Below, one piece after another: positions 50,517 through 62,453 of a DNA stretch of 64,000 nt. Made by a program: the position numbers and the translations under genes. Source of the DNA: Acorus gramineus. Taxonomy: Eukaryota; Streptophyta; Magnoliopsida; Acorales; Acoraceae. The stretch covers positions 18,456,579 through 18,520,578 of the forward strand of contig CM060849.1 of NCBI GenBank assembly GCA_030737835.1, given 5' to 3'. Numbering within the stretch: the first letter of the stretch is position 1; every line of letters begins with the position of its first letter. The notes under the pieces were generated by a model, which saw nothing but the letters and a program-made list of their open reading frames with translations, did not search any database and had not been told where the DNA came from.

Positions 50517-53500
50517 TTTATTTTCTTTTTCATTTCTCATTATAAATAGCATTGATTTCTAGGGCATCTTTTAAGTTTTTGGCTTGAATCCCGAATGTGG
50601 TGACGTAGGGTAGGAAAAGTTGGTGGATACCCGATTATGGCCATCGACTTTTCTCCTCGATTGCGTCATTGAGGGTGATGGCCGTATATCGTGTTTGTGT
50701 ATTGCAATCCTAATGATTTAAACTTTTTTTTTTTGTAGTTTAGCACACTTGATTTTTAAATTATGTCATTTTCTTTTTCATTTCTCATTATAAATACCAT
50801 TGATTTTTAAGGCATCTATTAAGTTTTTAGCTTGAATCCCGAATGTGGCAACGTAGGGTAGGAAAAGTTGGTGGAAACCAGACTATTGCCATTGACTTTC
50901 CTCCTTGATTGTATCATTGAGGGCGATGGCCATAGATTGTGTTATTTACTACAGTCCTAGCGAATTAAACTTTTTTTTTTTTTTATTATAGTTTAACACT
51001 TTTGATTTTTAAATTATGTCATTTTCATTTCCATTTCTCATTATAAATAACATTAATTTCAAAGGCATCTTTTAAGTTTTTGGCTTGAATACTGAATGTG
51101 GCGGCGTAGGGTAGGAAAAGTTGGTGGAAACCAGACCATGGCCATCAACTTTTCTCCTTGATTGCGTCGTTGAAGGTGATGGCCGTAGATCGTGTTTGTC
51201 TACTGCAGTCCCTAGTGATTTAAACTTTTTTTTTTTTTTTTTGGAGTTTAACACTTTTGATTTTTAAATTATGTTATTTTTTTTTCATTTCTCATTATAA
51301 AAAAAATTAAATTTCAAAGGCATCTTTTAAGTTTTTGGCTTGAATCCTGAATGTGGCGGCGTAGGGTAGGAAAAGTTGGTGGAAACCAGACCATGGCCAT
51401 TGACTTTCCTCCTTGATTGCGTCGTTGAAGGTGATGGCCATAGATTGTGTTTGTTAACTGCAGTCCTAGCGAATTAAACTTTTTTTTTTTTTATAGTTTT
51501 AACACTTTTGATTTTTAAATTATGTTATTTTTTTTTCATTTCTCATTATAAAAAACATTAAATTTCTAAGGCATCTTTTAAATGTTTGGCTTGAATCCTG
51601 AATGTGGCGGCGTAGGGTAGGAAAAGTTGGTGGAAACCAGACCATGGCCATCGACTTTTCTCCTTGATTGCGTCGTTGAAGGTGATGGCCGTAGATCGTG
51701 TTTGTCTACTGCAGTCCTAGTGATTTAAACTTTTTTTTTTTTTTTTGGAGTTTAACACTTTTGATTTTTAAATTATGTTATTTTTTTTTCATTTCTCATT
51801 ATAAAAAAAATTAAATTTCTAACGCATCTTTTAAGTTTTTGGCTTGAATCCTGAATGTGGCGGCGTAGGGTAGGAAAAGTTGGTGGAAACCAGACCATGG
51901 CCATTGACTTTCCTCCTTGATTGCGTCGTTGAAGGTGATGGCCATAGATTGTGTTTGTTAACTGCAGTCCTAGCGAATTAAACTTTTTTTTTTTTTTTTT
52001 ATAGTTTTAACACTTTTGATTTTTAAATTATGTCATTTTCTTTTCCATTTCTCATTATAAATAACATTAATTTCAAAGGCATCTTTTAAATGTTTGGCTT
52101 GAATCCTGAATGTGGCGGCGTAGGGTAGGAAAAGTTGGTGGAAACCAGACCATGGCCATCGACTTTTCTCCTTGATTGCGTCGTTGAAGGTGATGGCCGT
52201 AGATCGTGTTTGTCTACTGCAGTCCTAGTGATTTAAACTTTTTTTTTTTTTTTTTGGAGTTTAACACTTTTGATTTTTAAATTATGTTATTTTTTTTTCA
52301 TTTCTCATTATAAAAAAAATTAAATTTCTAACGCATCTTTTAAGTTTTTGGCTTGAATCCTGAATGTGGCGGCGTAGGGTAGGAAAAGTTGGTGGAAACC
52401 AGACCATGGCCATTGACTTTCCTCCTTGATTGCGTCGTTGAAGGTGATGGCCATAGATTGTGTTTGTTAACTGCAGTCCTAGCGAATTAAACTTTTTTTT
52501 TTTTTTTTATAGTTTTAACACTTTTGATTTTTAAATTATGTCATTTTCTTTTCCATTTCTCATTATAAATAACATTAATTTCTAAGGCATCTTTTAAATG
52601 TTTGGCTTGAATCCTGAATGTGGCGGCGTAGGGTAGGAAAAGTTGGTGGAAACCAGACCATGGCCATCGACTTTTCTCCTTGATTGCGTCGTTGAAGGTG
52701 ATGGCCGTAGATCGTGTTTGTCTACTGCAGTCCTAGTGATTTAAACTTTTTTTTTTTTTTGGAGTTTAACACTTTTGATTTTTAAATTATATTATTTTTT
52801 TTTTCATTTCTCATTATAAAAAACATTAAATTTCTAAGGCATCTTTTAAGTTTTTGGCTTGAATCCTGAATGTGGCGGCGTAGGGTAGGAAAAGTTGGTG
52901 GAAACCAGACCATGGCCATCGACTTTTCTCCTTGATTGCGTCGTTGAAGGTGATGGCCGTAGATCGTGTTTGTCTACTGCAGTCCTAGTGATTTAAACTT
53001 TTTTTTTTTTTTGGAGTTTTAACACTTTTGATTTTTAAATTATGTTATTTTTTTTTCATTTCTCATTATAAAAAAATTAAATTTCTAACGCATCTTTTAA
53101 GTTTTTGGCTTGAATCCTGAATGTGGCGGCGTAGGGTAGGAAAAGTTGGTGGAAACCAGACCATGGCCATTGACTTTCCTCCTTGATTGCGTCGTTGAAG
53201 GTGATGGCCATAGATTGTGTTTGTTAACTGCAGTCCTAGCGAATTAAACTTTTTTTTTTTTTTTTATAGTTTTAACACTTTTGATTTTTAAATTATGTCA
53301 TTTTCTTTTCCATTTGTCATTATAAATAACATTAATTTCTAAGGCATCTTTTAAGTGTTTGGCTTGAATCCTGAATGTGGCGGCGTAGGGTAGGAAAAGT
53401 TGGTGGAAACCAGACCATGGCCATCGACTTTTCTCCTTGATTGCGTCGTTGAAGGTGATGGCCGTAGATCGTGTTTGTCTACTGCAGTCCTAGTGATTTA

Positions 53501-54125
53501 AACTTTTTTTTTTGCAGTTTAACACTTTTGATTTTTAAATTATGTCATATTCTTTTTTATTTCTCATTATAAATATCATTAATTTCTAAGGCATCTTTTA
53601 AGTTTTTGGCTTGAATCCCGAATGTGGCGACGTAGGGTAGGAAAAGTTGATGGAACCAGACTATGGCCATCGACTTTCCTCCTCAATTGCGTCGCTGAGG
53701 GTGATGGCCGTATATTGTGGTTGTGTACTCAAGTCCTAGTGATTTAAACCTTTTTTTTAGAGCACTCTTGGTTTTTTAATAACATCATTTTCTTCTAATT
53801 TTTTCATTATAAATAGCATTGATTTCTTTAAGTCATTCGCTTGAATCCCGAATGTGGCGCGTAGGGTAGGAAAAATTGGTGGAAACCAAATTGTTACTGT
53901 CGACTTTCCTCCTCAATTGTGTCGCTGAGGGTGATGGCTGTAGATTGTGTTTTTTGTACTCCAATTCTAGTGATTTAAACCTTTTTTTTTGCTATTTAAC
54001 ATTTTTTATTTTATTTTTAAATTACATCATTTTCTTTTAATTTTCTCATTATAATAGCATTGATTTCTAAAACACCTTTTTAAGTCATTTGTGTGGCGAC
54101 GTAGGGTAGCAATATTTGATGGATA
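50517..54125 (+). repeat. Tandem array of about 252-bp hairpin-bearing units (14 clear copies)
   Basis: The anchor GCTTGAATCC recurs at 50582, 50830, 51082, 51338, 51589, 51842, 52097, 52351, 52605, 52857, 53108, 53362, 53609 and 53839, with a degraded unit near 54090; spacing is 230-256 bp. Each unit reads: CATTATAAA region, anchor, GTAGGGTAGGAAAAGTTGG, CCATCGACTTTTCTCC or a variant, GTGATGGCC, a T-tract of 9-20 T, then an AT-rich stretch. A hairpin of about 70 nt is present in each well-preserved unit (for example 51607-51633 paired with 51648-51676). Outer units differ more than inner ones, the normal outcome of unequal crossing-over. Function unknown. Confidence 0.9.
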
Positions 54126-55330
54126 TTTAAATTTTAAGATCTGAACTACTACTAGATCTAAGAGTGGGCCGCGGAGGATGAGGATTGTGAATATGTTTGT
54201 TTGCTGCGATTCTAAATTGAAATAAAACATTTTTTTCGTTGCTCATAAACTTTGGGTTCCAAAGTAGCTTTGGTTTTCTACTTATCTTATTGAATATTGT
54301 TTATTATTATTCTTTTTTCTTGTGTCTTTCAGATCTTAGTTTCAATCTATCTCACTATTATGTTGATTTTATGTTGTAATATCTCCTTATATTTTACTAT
54401 GATGATCCTAAATGATATCTTTACCTATCTAAGTGATTTTTTTTTTACTTATATTTTTGCTTATCTATTATCTTTAGTGATATATTTTTTTTACTTATCT
54501 ACTTATATTTTTACTTTGATGATTCTAATTTCTAAGTGATATTTTACATATAGTTTTTAACTTGCATACTTAGTTTTTTGGCAATATTTGATGGGTATTT
54601 TACTTTTAAGATCTAAACAACTACTAGATCTAAGAGTGAGTTGCTGAGGATGATGGTTTTGAATATGTTTGTTTGCTGCAATTCTAAATGAAATTAAACA
54701 TTTTTTCATGCGCATCAACTTAGGGTTTCAAAGTAGCTTTGGTTTTCTAATTATCTTATTGAATGTTGTTTATTTGTTATTTTTTTCTTTTGTCTTTCAG
54801 ATCTTGGTTTCATTTAGCTTTCTATTATGTTGATTCTAAGTGATAAAAAATATATATTTTTTTACTTATCTACTTATATTTATGGACAATGTTTGATAGA
54901 CATTTAACATTTAGGATCAAAGCAGGGACTACTCATAGGGAACAACATGGGAAGGGAAACTAGGTAGAATCCAGAATATAAGCCATTCAACTTCTTGCGG
55001 GAGTGGGCCACCGAGGATGATGATTGTCCAGCAAAATATTTTTTTACTATTCTAAGTGATATAAAGCTTTGTTTTTTGCTGGTCATCAAAGTTGGGTTTT
55101 GAGTAGCATTGACTTCCTGCCTATGCTATTGAATATTGCTTATTTGTGTTTGTTATTCTTAGGGTTTTTCCAATCTTGGTTTTATGACTTTTATCTATCT
55201 TGTTATTACGATGATTTTATGTGATAAAAAAATATATTTTTTAATGTATCTACTTTAGTTTTGTGGGCAATATTTGGTAGGCATTAACATTTAGGATGAA
55301 AAAAAAGCATTTGGTAGTTATTTGACTTCT
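54126..55330 (+). repeat. Older, diverged extension of the tandem array
   Basis: Three loose units of about 300-400 bp share GATCTAAGAGTGGGCC-type wording, GAGGATGATG, TTTGTTTGCTGC, CAAAGTAGCTTTGG and a polypyrimidine-CAGATCTT block (near 54330, 54800 and 55180). Their GAGGATGATGG ... GCAATTCTA order matches the GAGGGTGATGG ... TCCTAGTG part of the 252-bp units. I read them as ancestral members of the same array. Confidence 0.6.
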
Positions 55331-57407
55331 AGGATCAACTTGGTCATTTTAAAATTAGATTTCAAATTATTAGGCTTATGAATTTCCTTCCCCTTCATCA
55401 GAAAAAAAGATGGTATCATCCATGCATTGAATGTGGGTGATGCACCAAATTTTATATTATTTGCTTTTTAGATGTTGAAACTAATTGTCTCTATATTTTG
55501 TTCTTGTAAGTTGCTGTTCTTGTGATGCGTTTTTAATTTTGTGGGCTAATCATAAAACCAGGAGTTGTATAAGGTTCCCGTTCCCTTACCAGCACTTGGA
55601 TAAAAGGCATGATTCTCTTTATTTATCAGCGTTGTTTTAGCTTTGAATTGGCAACAACTTACTGAATTTGATAATGTTCTATTCTATATCAAGTTACTAA
55701 TGGCATTGCTTGCAGCAGGGCCCTTTTGGGTATCATTGGTAAAGGTTAGATATTCCCTTGTCGATGGATGATTTACAGGGCTGATTTATATATATGTTCT
55801 TCTGGTTACATGATAACTTTTTGCAGTATGCATGATTAAAATTGGTCTCCAATGTTTAGCTCTTGTTGTGCTTGCGGGTCAAGCCATTCTCAAAACCTAC
55901 ATCATATTTGATGATGGAGGAGTTTCATATTTTTGGTCAGTTGTTTACTTGCATATAATCTCTGTTATATCACCACTCAAATTGTCGATTTTGGTAAGGA
56001 AAGGTATTTGGTTAATTTGATTAAATTTAATTTTTAAATGCTTCTATCATGACAATATAGCCTAGTGTAAATAGCTAGGAACTACTAAATTGGAGGTTTG
56101 ACATTGTTAAACAAGGCACACAATACTGAACAAAAGCTCTTTTTTGAAGTAGAGTTTCGATTGGTAACTCTTTCTTATTCATGTTTCGTTTGTTTTTGGA
56201 TGTAAAGATCTTAGGTGCTAAAAAAGCTTCGATTTTGTTAAGAAATTGTTTGATTTGCTAGATGTCTTATTTCCAAACCATCCTAAAAAAAGGAACACCA
56301 CAATCAAAATCGGCAGAGACCGATTTGTCATTTCTGCATGTGTTCAAACACACATGTTTGGTTCCAGATCGGTTTAGCATCTGTGGAACACATGCTCTCT
56401 TGTAAGCTTGAATTCTCGTCTCTGCCCTTTGGTCCTGGTGGCACATGTCAAAGGTGAGGATTGTCCTTGAGATGGTTTGTATTCTCGTAGATCCTATTAC
56501 AAACTGATTGACATAAGTTGTACTTTTATAATGTTTTTTGGGGAATTGCAAGTGGCATGTGAGTGAGTCCGTTTACTGTTTACTCTTCAAAGTTTTGGGT
56601 TTTGGGTTCTACTGAGTTCCACTGATTTCATTTACAGTTTTCTCTTCAAATTTTTGGGTTCTAATAAGTTTCATTGATTGATTATAGCTTGAAGGTTTAT
56701 GAATTTTTTTGGGGGACATACTTCTCATTTAATGGTTAAAATTGCCAGTGAGTGTTTTTTGCCTTCTCCTGTGAGCCAGAAAGGTAAACATTTCATTTTG
56801 ATTGTGTTTTTTAATTGTTGAAATATAGGCTTTCACTTACATGATGTTTATGTTCATTGCAACCTCTCTTTCTGTGGAGCTGAGCCCAAGTATTTTTGAC
56901 AACATTTTTTTGTTGGATTTATGTTTGATATAGATCTTTGTTTGCGCTAATAATTTGTTGATAAAGATATAGCATGGTAATTCAAGCGTAAAAACTTGGG
57001 TAATTTTTTACTCTGTATTATTAATATTCACAATTTTCTTATTGAAGGACAATTTGGTTTTGCATTTCAATTCTGAAACAGCTAATTTATCTTTAACCAT
57101 CACATATTTTAGTGAGTTTTAACAAGTCCTTAGTATTTCCTGCAACGTGTTCTTCATATTATGAATATATACTAAAAAATAATACATTGAAATTCTCGTT
57201 GGACAGAAGCACTGCCTAAAATTCTGACTAACAGGTAAATTGTCTTATATTGCACCACTTCCTTCCAAAACATATTATGAATTTATACTAATAGTAAATT
57301 TCCTCCAATGAACTCTCTAATGTCTTTTTTAGCTATGTCTCAATTCATGATTTATGTTCTTTTTTAGTTTTATATGTTTCATATTCTATGCTCGCTAGTT
57401 TTGTAAC
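55331..57407. other. Spacer or intron-like DNA, no gene supported
   Basis: T-rich plus-strand sequence with splice-like polypyrimidine tracts but no exon I can defend. An open frame at 55832-56020 (after TTTTTGCAG) is hydrophobic but matches no family I know. Confidence 0.4.
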
Positions 57408-57872
57408 CAGGGCCGGCCTGAGAATTGATTTTTTTAATGGGCCCTAGGCGAATTTTTAAAGTGAACCCATCTTATATATCATTTTATTTTAAGTCATAAT
57501 AATATTATAAAATAGATACACAATATTTTATAATAATTTAAAAGCTTAAAAGCAACAAAATAGATTAAATTTTAATGGAATGAAAAATTTATAAAATGAT
57601 AAAAATACCTAGCACTATTTACCGGAGGGACTAAGGAGGAGAGATAGAGAGAGAGATATTGTTATTGTGGTTTGAGAGATTTAAGGAGAGTAGAAATTTT
57701 TAAACTTAATTTTGGGAAAAATTATGTGTTGAGAGAAATTAATTAATAAAGAAAAGTAGCACATCTCACCGTTCATTTATTTTATTCTATTGATCATGTT
57801 GTTATTGGGGCCCCTCCCTGGGTGAGAGCTCTAGGCAATTGAGTTGGTGGCTTTTGCCCAAGACCGGCTCTG
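57408..57872. mobile_element. Non-autonomous hAT element (CAGGGCCGGC type)
   Basis: The left end is CAGGGCCGGCCTGAG; the right end read inward is CAGAGCCGGTCTTGGGC. The subterminal GGGCCCTAGGCGA and, on the right, CTCTAGGCAATT are typical of a widespread plant hAT MITE. Flanks TTTGTAAC (57400-57407) and TCTGTAAA (57873-57880) match at 6 of 8 bases, so the insertion is old. Confidence 0.7.
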
Positions 57873-57880
57873 TCTGTAAA

Positions 57881-60103
57881 TTTTTGAAATAGTCTGAAAT
57901 GCCAACAGATAGTGCCTATCCAGCTTTTTTGTTGCCCGTTTAACCACATCTTATGAATGTGTTGGTATAGTGAAATGCCTCGGTGGGCCAGACCGAACTA
58001 GAAGCGTAATGCTTGTTGGGGTTCTTGTAGGTTTTGTATATGTGGATGTTTCTTTTAATTGAGATTTACATCTGGATGTTTGTGCAGGGAATTTTTGATG
58101 ATGAATACATTATGTGCAACCTCACGTGAGCTTAATTACTAAGGTGTCTAATCATTTCTTTTAGTTAAGGAGAACATGCGCATCTACTCTGCATTGTGTA
58201 TGCATAATCATTTCTTTTAGTTAAGGAGAACATGCGCATCTACTCTGCATTGTGTATGCATAATCATTTCTTTTAGTTAAGGAGAACATGTGCATCTACT
58301 CTGCACAGGGTAGATGTAAATGATTTAATTTTGGATTGTTACAACAATTTGAGCATTTTATGAACTGAGGGAGAGCTCATTTCTATTAATTGAAGTATTA
58401 ACCATGAATATTATATTGATGGTGATTTATTGTTTGGTTAGGGACGCCTATTGATAACACCTTATTTGGGGTTTGTGAGCAATTCTACTTCTTCAGTACA
58501 TCAACATTCGCAAAACAGCCCATGCCAGTCTTTCCTTTTTGCTTTTAATATGGATAATACTTGACCATCAAAATCTTCTTATGTTTAAGATAAGATTGTG
58601 TCTGTGATACAGGGTTCCACTTAGAGACTCTTTGGAAGTAGTTGCCCTGGTGTCGGTACTTCATTTACAAAGGTAAATGAGTCCATTCCTTTTCTTTTTA
58701 GGGTTTTATATATAGAATTTGAAATGATTTTGCATTCTAAAATTTCATTTAAAGCTTCTGACTTTATTTGGCTGCTTGTGAATTGACTCGCGTATTATCA
58801 AATTTTGGGTGTGTGGTTGAAGGAATGAAAACCTTGAGAAATTTTTTCCAATAATTATTTCTCTTCATCTTAGGGGTTAACTCACATGCCTTTAATTTTC
58901 ATTTATGACTTATTTGAAATTCAGACATATGATGTTGATTGCGGATTTCTATGATGTTATCAAAAGCCTTGTATGAAATAAGGTAGAGAGTCACCTTTTG
59001 CTTCTTACGTAAGGATTGCATTGAAATATTGCTATTTGATAATATCTTTTGTAATGCTTAGGTCAAATCTTCTTCTTCTTCTTTTTTTTTTTTAATCACA
59101 TGGTTGCCATATTGAAAATATATCACATGAGTAGTTTTTTTGTGGATAGTGAAGTATATTTTCTTTTCTGTTATTTGACTTTTATTATTGCTTTCTATAT
59201 ACTTTTATCTTAAGTTTATTTCATTTCTGTTACTTAAATTTATTTAATTTCTCGTTTTATTTTTAATCTGTTTTATGATTGTTCATATTCTTGGTCACAG
59301 GTCACACACAATTGTTCATAGTACCAACATATTATCTCTTTACAATTGGTTGACCTCTCCCCTAGTAGATCTCTTAATTTCATACAACTCCCTCATTCAT
59401 TTCAAATACTAAAGATCATTATTTATGAAAACATTATATGTTAGATACTTAGATGGAGTTTAAATTTTTTAAAATAACTCCAAATAAAATATAACCTTAA
59501 ATTTCTGTAATATTTGAATTTGTACTAATATTTCCATAATTTTTGGCGACTCTTTTCCATTGATAATAACCTAATCAAATAGTTTGAACAACAGCTAGGA
59601 AACAATGACATTCCTTGCGAGGATGCTTGCATTAATAAATTAATATCAACACAATGAACCAACCTAGACTTCACATTGTATTTCTGATAGCCCCCCTACA
59701 GTGAAATAGCTCTGTTTGGTGCAAATGAGTGAGTTTTTTCAATCCTCCAAAGATAAACCATGGAAACCATTTAAGTTTCTTCGTAAATGAGAATATATTG
59801 TATGCATCCACATTTTATATAATTCTATTTCTGATACTTTGTGATTGTTGTTATTTTACTAAATTTTTGCCGAAGACATCTGCATGATAGTATGCATATT
59901 ATATTAACAAACTTATTTCGAGCTACCTTGCCATTGGTTGAGAGACATTTACTATTAGTTATTTCCCTATTTGCCATTAGTTGGTACAGTCATTTTATAT
60001 CTATTAACATGTTATTTGGAGTATGAAATTCTTGAATGTATTGCTCTATAAAAAAAACTTGCACAACTCACGTGGCAATATCCATCTTCCATTAGGATCT
60101 CAT
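57881..60103. other. AT-rich spacer with a 56-bp triplication
   Basis: Apart from the exact minisatellite at 58149-58316 I see no gene. Short open frames (for example 59841-60026) have no domain. Confidence 0.5.
58149..58316 (+). repeat. 56-bp minisatellite, three copies
   Basis: Units 58149-58204, 58205-58260 and 58261-58316, each starting TAATCATTTCTTTTAGTTAA. The first two are identical; the third has changes in its second half. Confidence 0.95.
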
Positions 60104-60112
60104 GGTTAAGAT

Positions 60113-60584
60113 CATAGTTCAAAACTATGTGCGGACCGCATGTGTGGTGGGGTCCGCACATGGCATATGCGGTCGCATGCACTGAACATGCAGTCGCATA
60201 TACGGTAAGGCAACCGCTCGAACCCCCGTTTGAACTGAATTCGAACGTCCAGAGGACGTTCGAATTGTGTTCGAACGGTTTTCGAATGGTATCTTGCCGT
60301 TCGAATTACCGTTTGAACGACAATCTAAACTCAGAGGTTTGAACGACAATCGAATGGTATGTTACCGTTCGAATTACCGTTCGAATAGTGTTCGAACTGA
60401 ACTTCGAACGCCCTCTTATCATTCGAAGTCCGTTCGAATTCAATTTGAACGGTAAGAGACCGTTCGAATTTCGTTCAAACTGAATTCGAACGTGCGCTGC
60501 ATATTGGGGGGAATGTGCGCCCGGGGGTGCACATCAGCATGTGAGGCCGCACGTACCGGTACGTGCGGCCGCACTTCAAATCAT
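60113..60584. mobile_element. Mutator-like element filled with TTCGAA repeats
   Basis: The element lies between 9-bp duplications, GGTTAAGAT (60104-60112 and 60585-60593), the Mutator size. Ends carry an imperfect inverted repeat: CATAGTTCAAAACTATGTGCGG on the left edge in two halves, ATGATTTGAAGTGCGG inward from the right. Inside (about 60215-60495) the motif CGTTCGAA or near variants occurs over ten times on alternating strands. Its CpG content contrasts sharply with the AT-rich flanks. It ends in the perfect palindrome GCCGCACGTACCGGTACGTG plus flanking CGGC. No coding sequence. Confidence 0.65.
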
Positions 60585-60989
60585 GGTTAAGATTGTCAAT
60601 AGCACTTTACAACTGATCCTTAAAATGTGTTCCTGCATTCTCTTTGCAAAAATAAAATAGTATTCTCAAAACTTGTATGAACATTTTTTTTGTTGTTATT
60701 TTTATTCAATCATGCTATGACCTACATTACCCACAAGATGTAGAAACACTTGACCACAAATTATAAAGCACTTTTAAACTTATAAGAAAATTATCAAATA
60801 TCAAGGGATGCCACTATTAATCCTAATTTTAGTCCCACCTTAAGTCAATTAAATCTAGTCCTAGAATGACCTTGTAAGTTTTTACAATCAATTCAAACAC
60901 TTCTCTCTTATCAAAAATTCTTTGTCCTTTTTATGTGTATACAACCACTAAGTTTGTCTAGGATATTTGGCACTCTAGTGTATACAACC

Positions 60990-62450
60990 ACTAACCTAGA
61001 CGAAGTTTTCTTTGTTGGCAGGCTGCTTTAAACAAGCTGCTCCCTACTTGTGATCGTCTATGGAAATGGAGACTTATTTCATCTAGTCAATGTGTGCTAT
61101 GTTCATCCAATTTGGAATCCTCCCCTCACCTTTCTGTGCAATGTCCCTTCTCAACCTACCTTTGGACAACCATGCTTAAATCACTGAAGCTCAGGAGAGA
61201 AAAGGACTTATTCTATCTAGTCAATGTGTGCTATGTTCATCCAATGTGGAATCCTCCCCTCACCTTTCTGTGCAATGTCCCTTCTCAACCTACCTTTGGA
61301 CAACCATGCTTAAAGCCTGTTTGGGTGATTTCTTTATATAGTTGATGAAGGGGGTTATTAAGTAGGGCTGCAACTTGGGTCTGGTTGAACCCGATTTTTA
61401 CAATGGTTGGGTTGTTCAAATCGGGTTTGGGTTCGTCAATTCGGATTGACTCACAAATCGAGTTGGGTTCGGGTTGGCTCACTTATAACCTGATCCAACC
61501 TGAACCCGTAAATTAATAGTTAAAAAAAAAGTTCATGGTCGTTTTGGGCAGTCCAAGTTTTAGGTAAATTTAACTAATCTTACAGGTTGGGTAAGGTTAT
61601 GTTGGGTTGATTTATTTAATTTGCACATCATTTTAGAAAATTAGGTTGGGTCGGGTTAGAGTTGAGCAGTTTAAAATTCGGGTTGGGTTCGGGTTGACCC
61701 TAACCTGAACCTAATCCGTTCGAGTTGCAGCCCTACTATTAAGTGAAAGGATGATCCTTCAATTCATTTTGGCACTCACAATTTGGACAATTTGGTAAGC
61801 TCGCAATGAAAATTTTTTCAGGCAATATGCTCTTTCGAAGTCACTGCTGGTGAGGAAGATCATTCTAGCCACTAAGTTCAGAATTTTTGGGGGTGTCCAT
61901 TGAGGATTCAGACTCTCCACTATCTTTGGCTCTTTTGTCTCTCTTTGGCATTGTCTTGGAACCAAAGTCCACTATTTCTACTTAGTGGCTGAGAGATCAC
62001 AGGCTGCTTCTATTAATATCTTGGAGCTCAAATGCTTGCTGATTGGTCTGAGGCTCCAAAATCTCTCAGGCAGTCTAGTTTGGTCTGAATCAGACTCAAG
62101 TACGGTGGTTGCTTGGGCGCTAGGTAGGGGTCTCATCCCGTGGAATGCATTGAGAGATCTTCGCGAAATTCAGCACATTTCCTCTAGATTTGCAGATTGG
62201 AAGGTCTCTCATGTCTATTGAGAAGGTGACTGGGTGGCAGATACCCTTGCGGCATGCATGTCAATTTGAATTTGGTAGCACCTTATTCAGGCCTTCTCAA
62301 CTGAATAGTGAAATTCGGGCTTTAATTGGGGAAGGCAAAGCTGGTCGTATCCTTATAAGAAAGGCTTAATGTCACAAAAATGGGGGTTGTTTAATCCTTT
62401 GAACTCTGGTTCCCAAGTACTCCTTTTCTTGTGCATCAAAGTATCTGGCA
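60990..62450 (+). mobile_element. LINE fragment with RT zinc-binding and RNase H regions
   Basis: From about 61021 the plus strand encodes LNKLLPTCDRLWKWRL and CVLCSSNLESSPHLSVQCPF, the zinc-binding domain found after reverse transcriptase in plant LINEs. From 61985 it encodes an RNase H-like tail (SINILELKCLLIGLRL, SLVWSESDSSTVVAWAL, FADWKVSHVY). A 100-bp segment of the zinc-binding part is duplicated (61081-61180 and 61215-61314), and a hAT element sits at 61363-61735. It is 5'-truncated, frame-broken and without a poly-A; its end resembles that of the facing LINE. Confidence 0.8.
61363..61735. mobile_element. hAT-type element inserted in the LINE
   Basis: Terminal inverted repeat TAGGGCTGCAACT at both ends, 373 bp long, with flanks TTATTAAG (61355-61362) and CTATTAAG (61736-61743), a 7 of 8 match. 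Interior is packed with GGGTTGGGTC/GGTTCGGGTT motifs in both orientations. Non-coding. It splits the plus-strand LINE, so it is younger than that LINE. Confidence 0.8.
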
Positions 62451-62453
62451 TTG

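Noticed and set aside
53609-53760. C/D-box snoRNA in the array units
   Set aside because: CTGA and TGATGG are close, but I see no terminal C and D boxes with a closing stem, so not called as a feature.
55832-56020. Possible exon after TTTTTGCAG
   Set aside because: Hydrophobic frame with no family match and no compatible flanking exon found.
56267-56551. 94-aa minus-strand frame
   Set aside because: No recognisable domain or splice partner.
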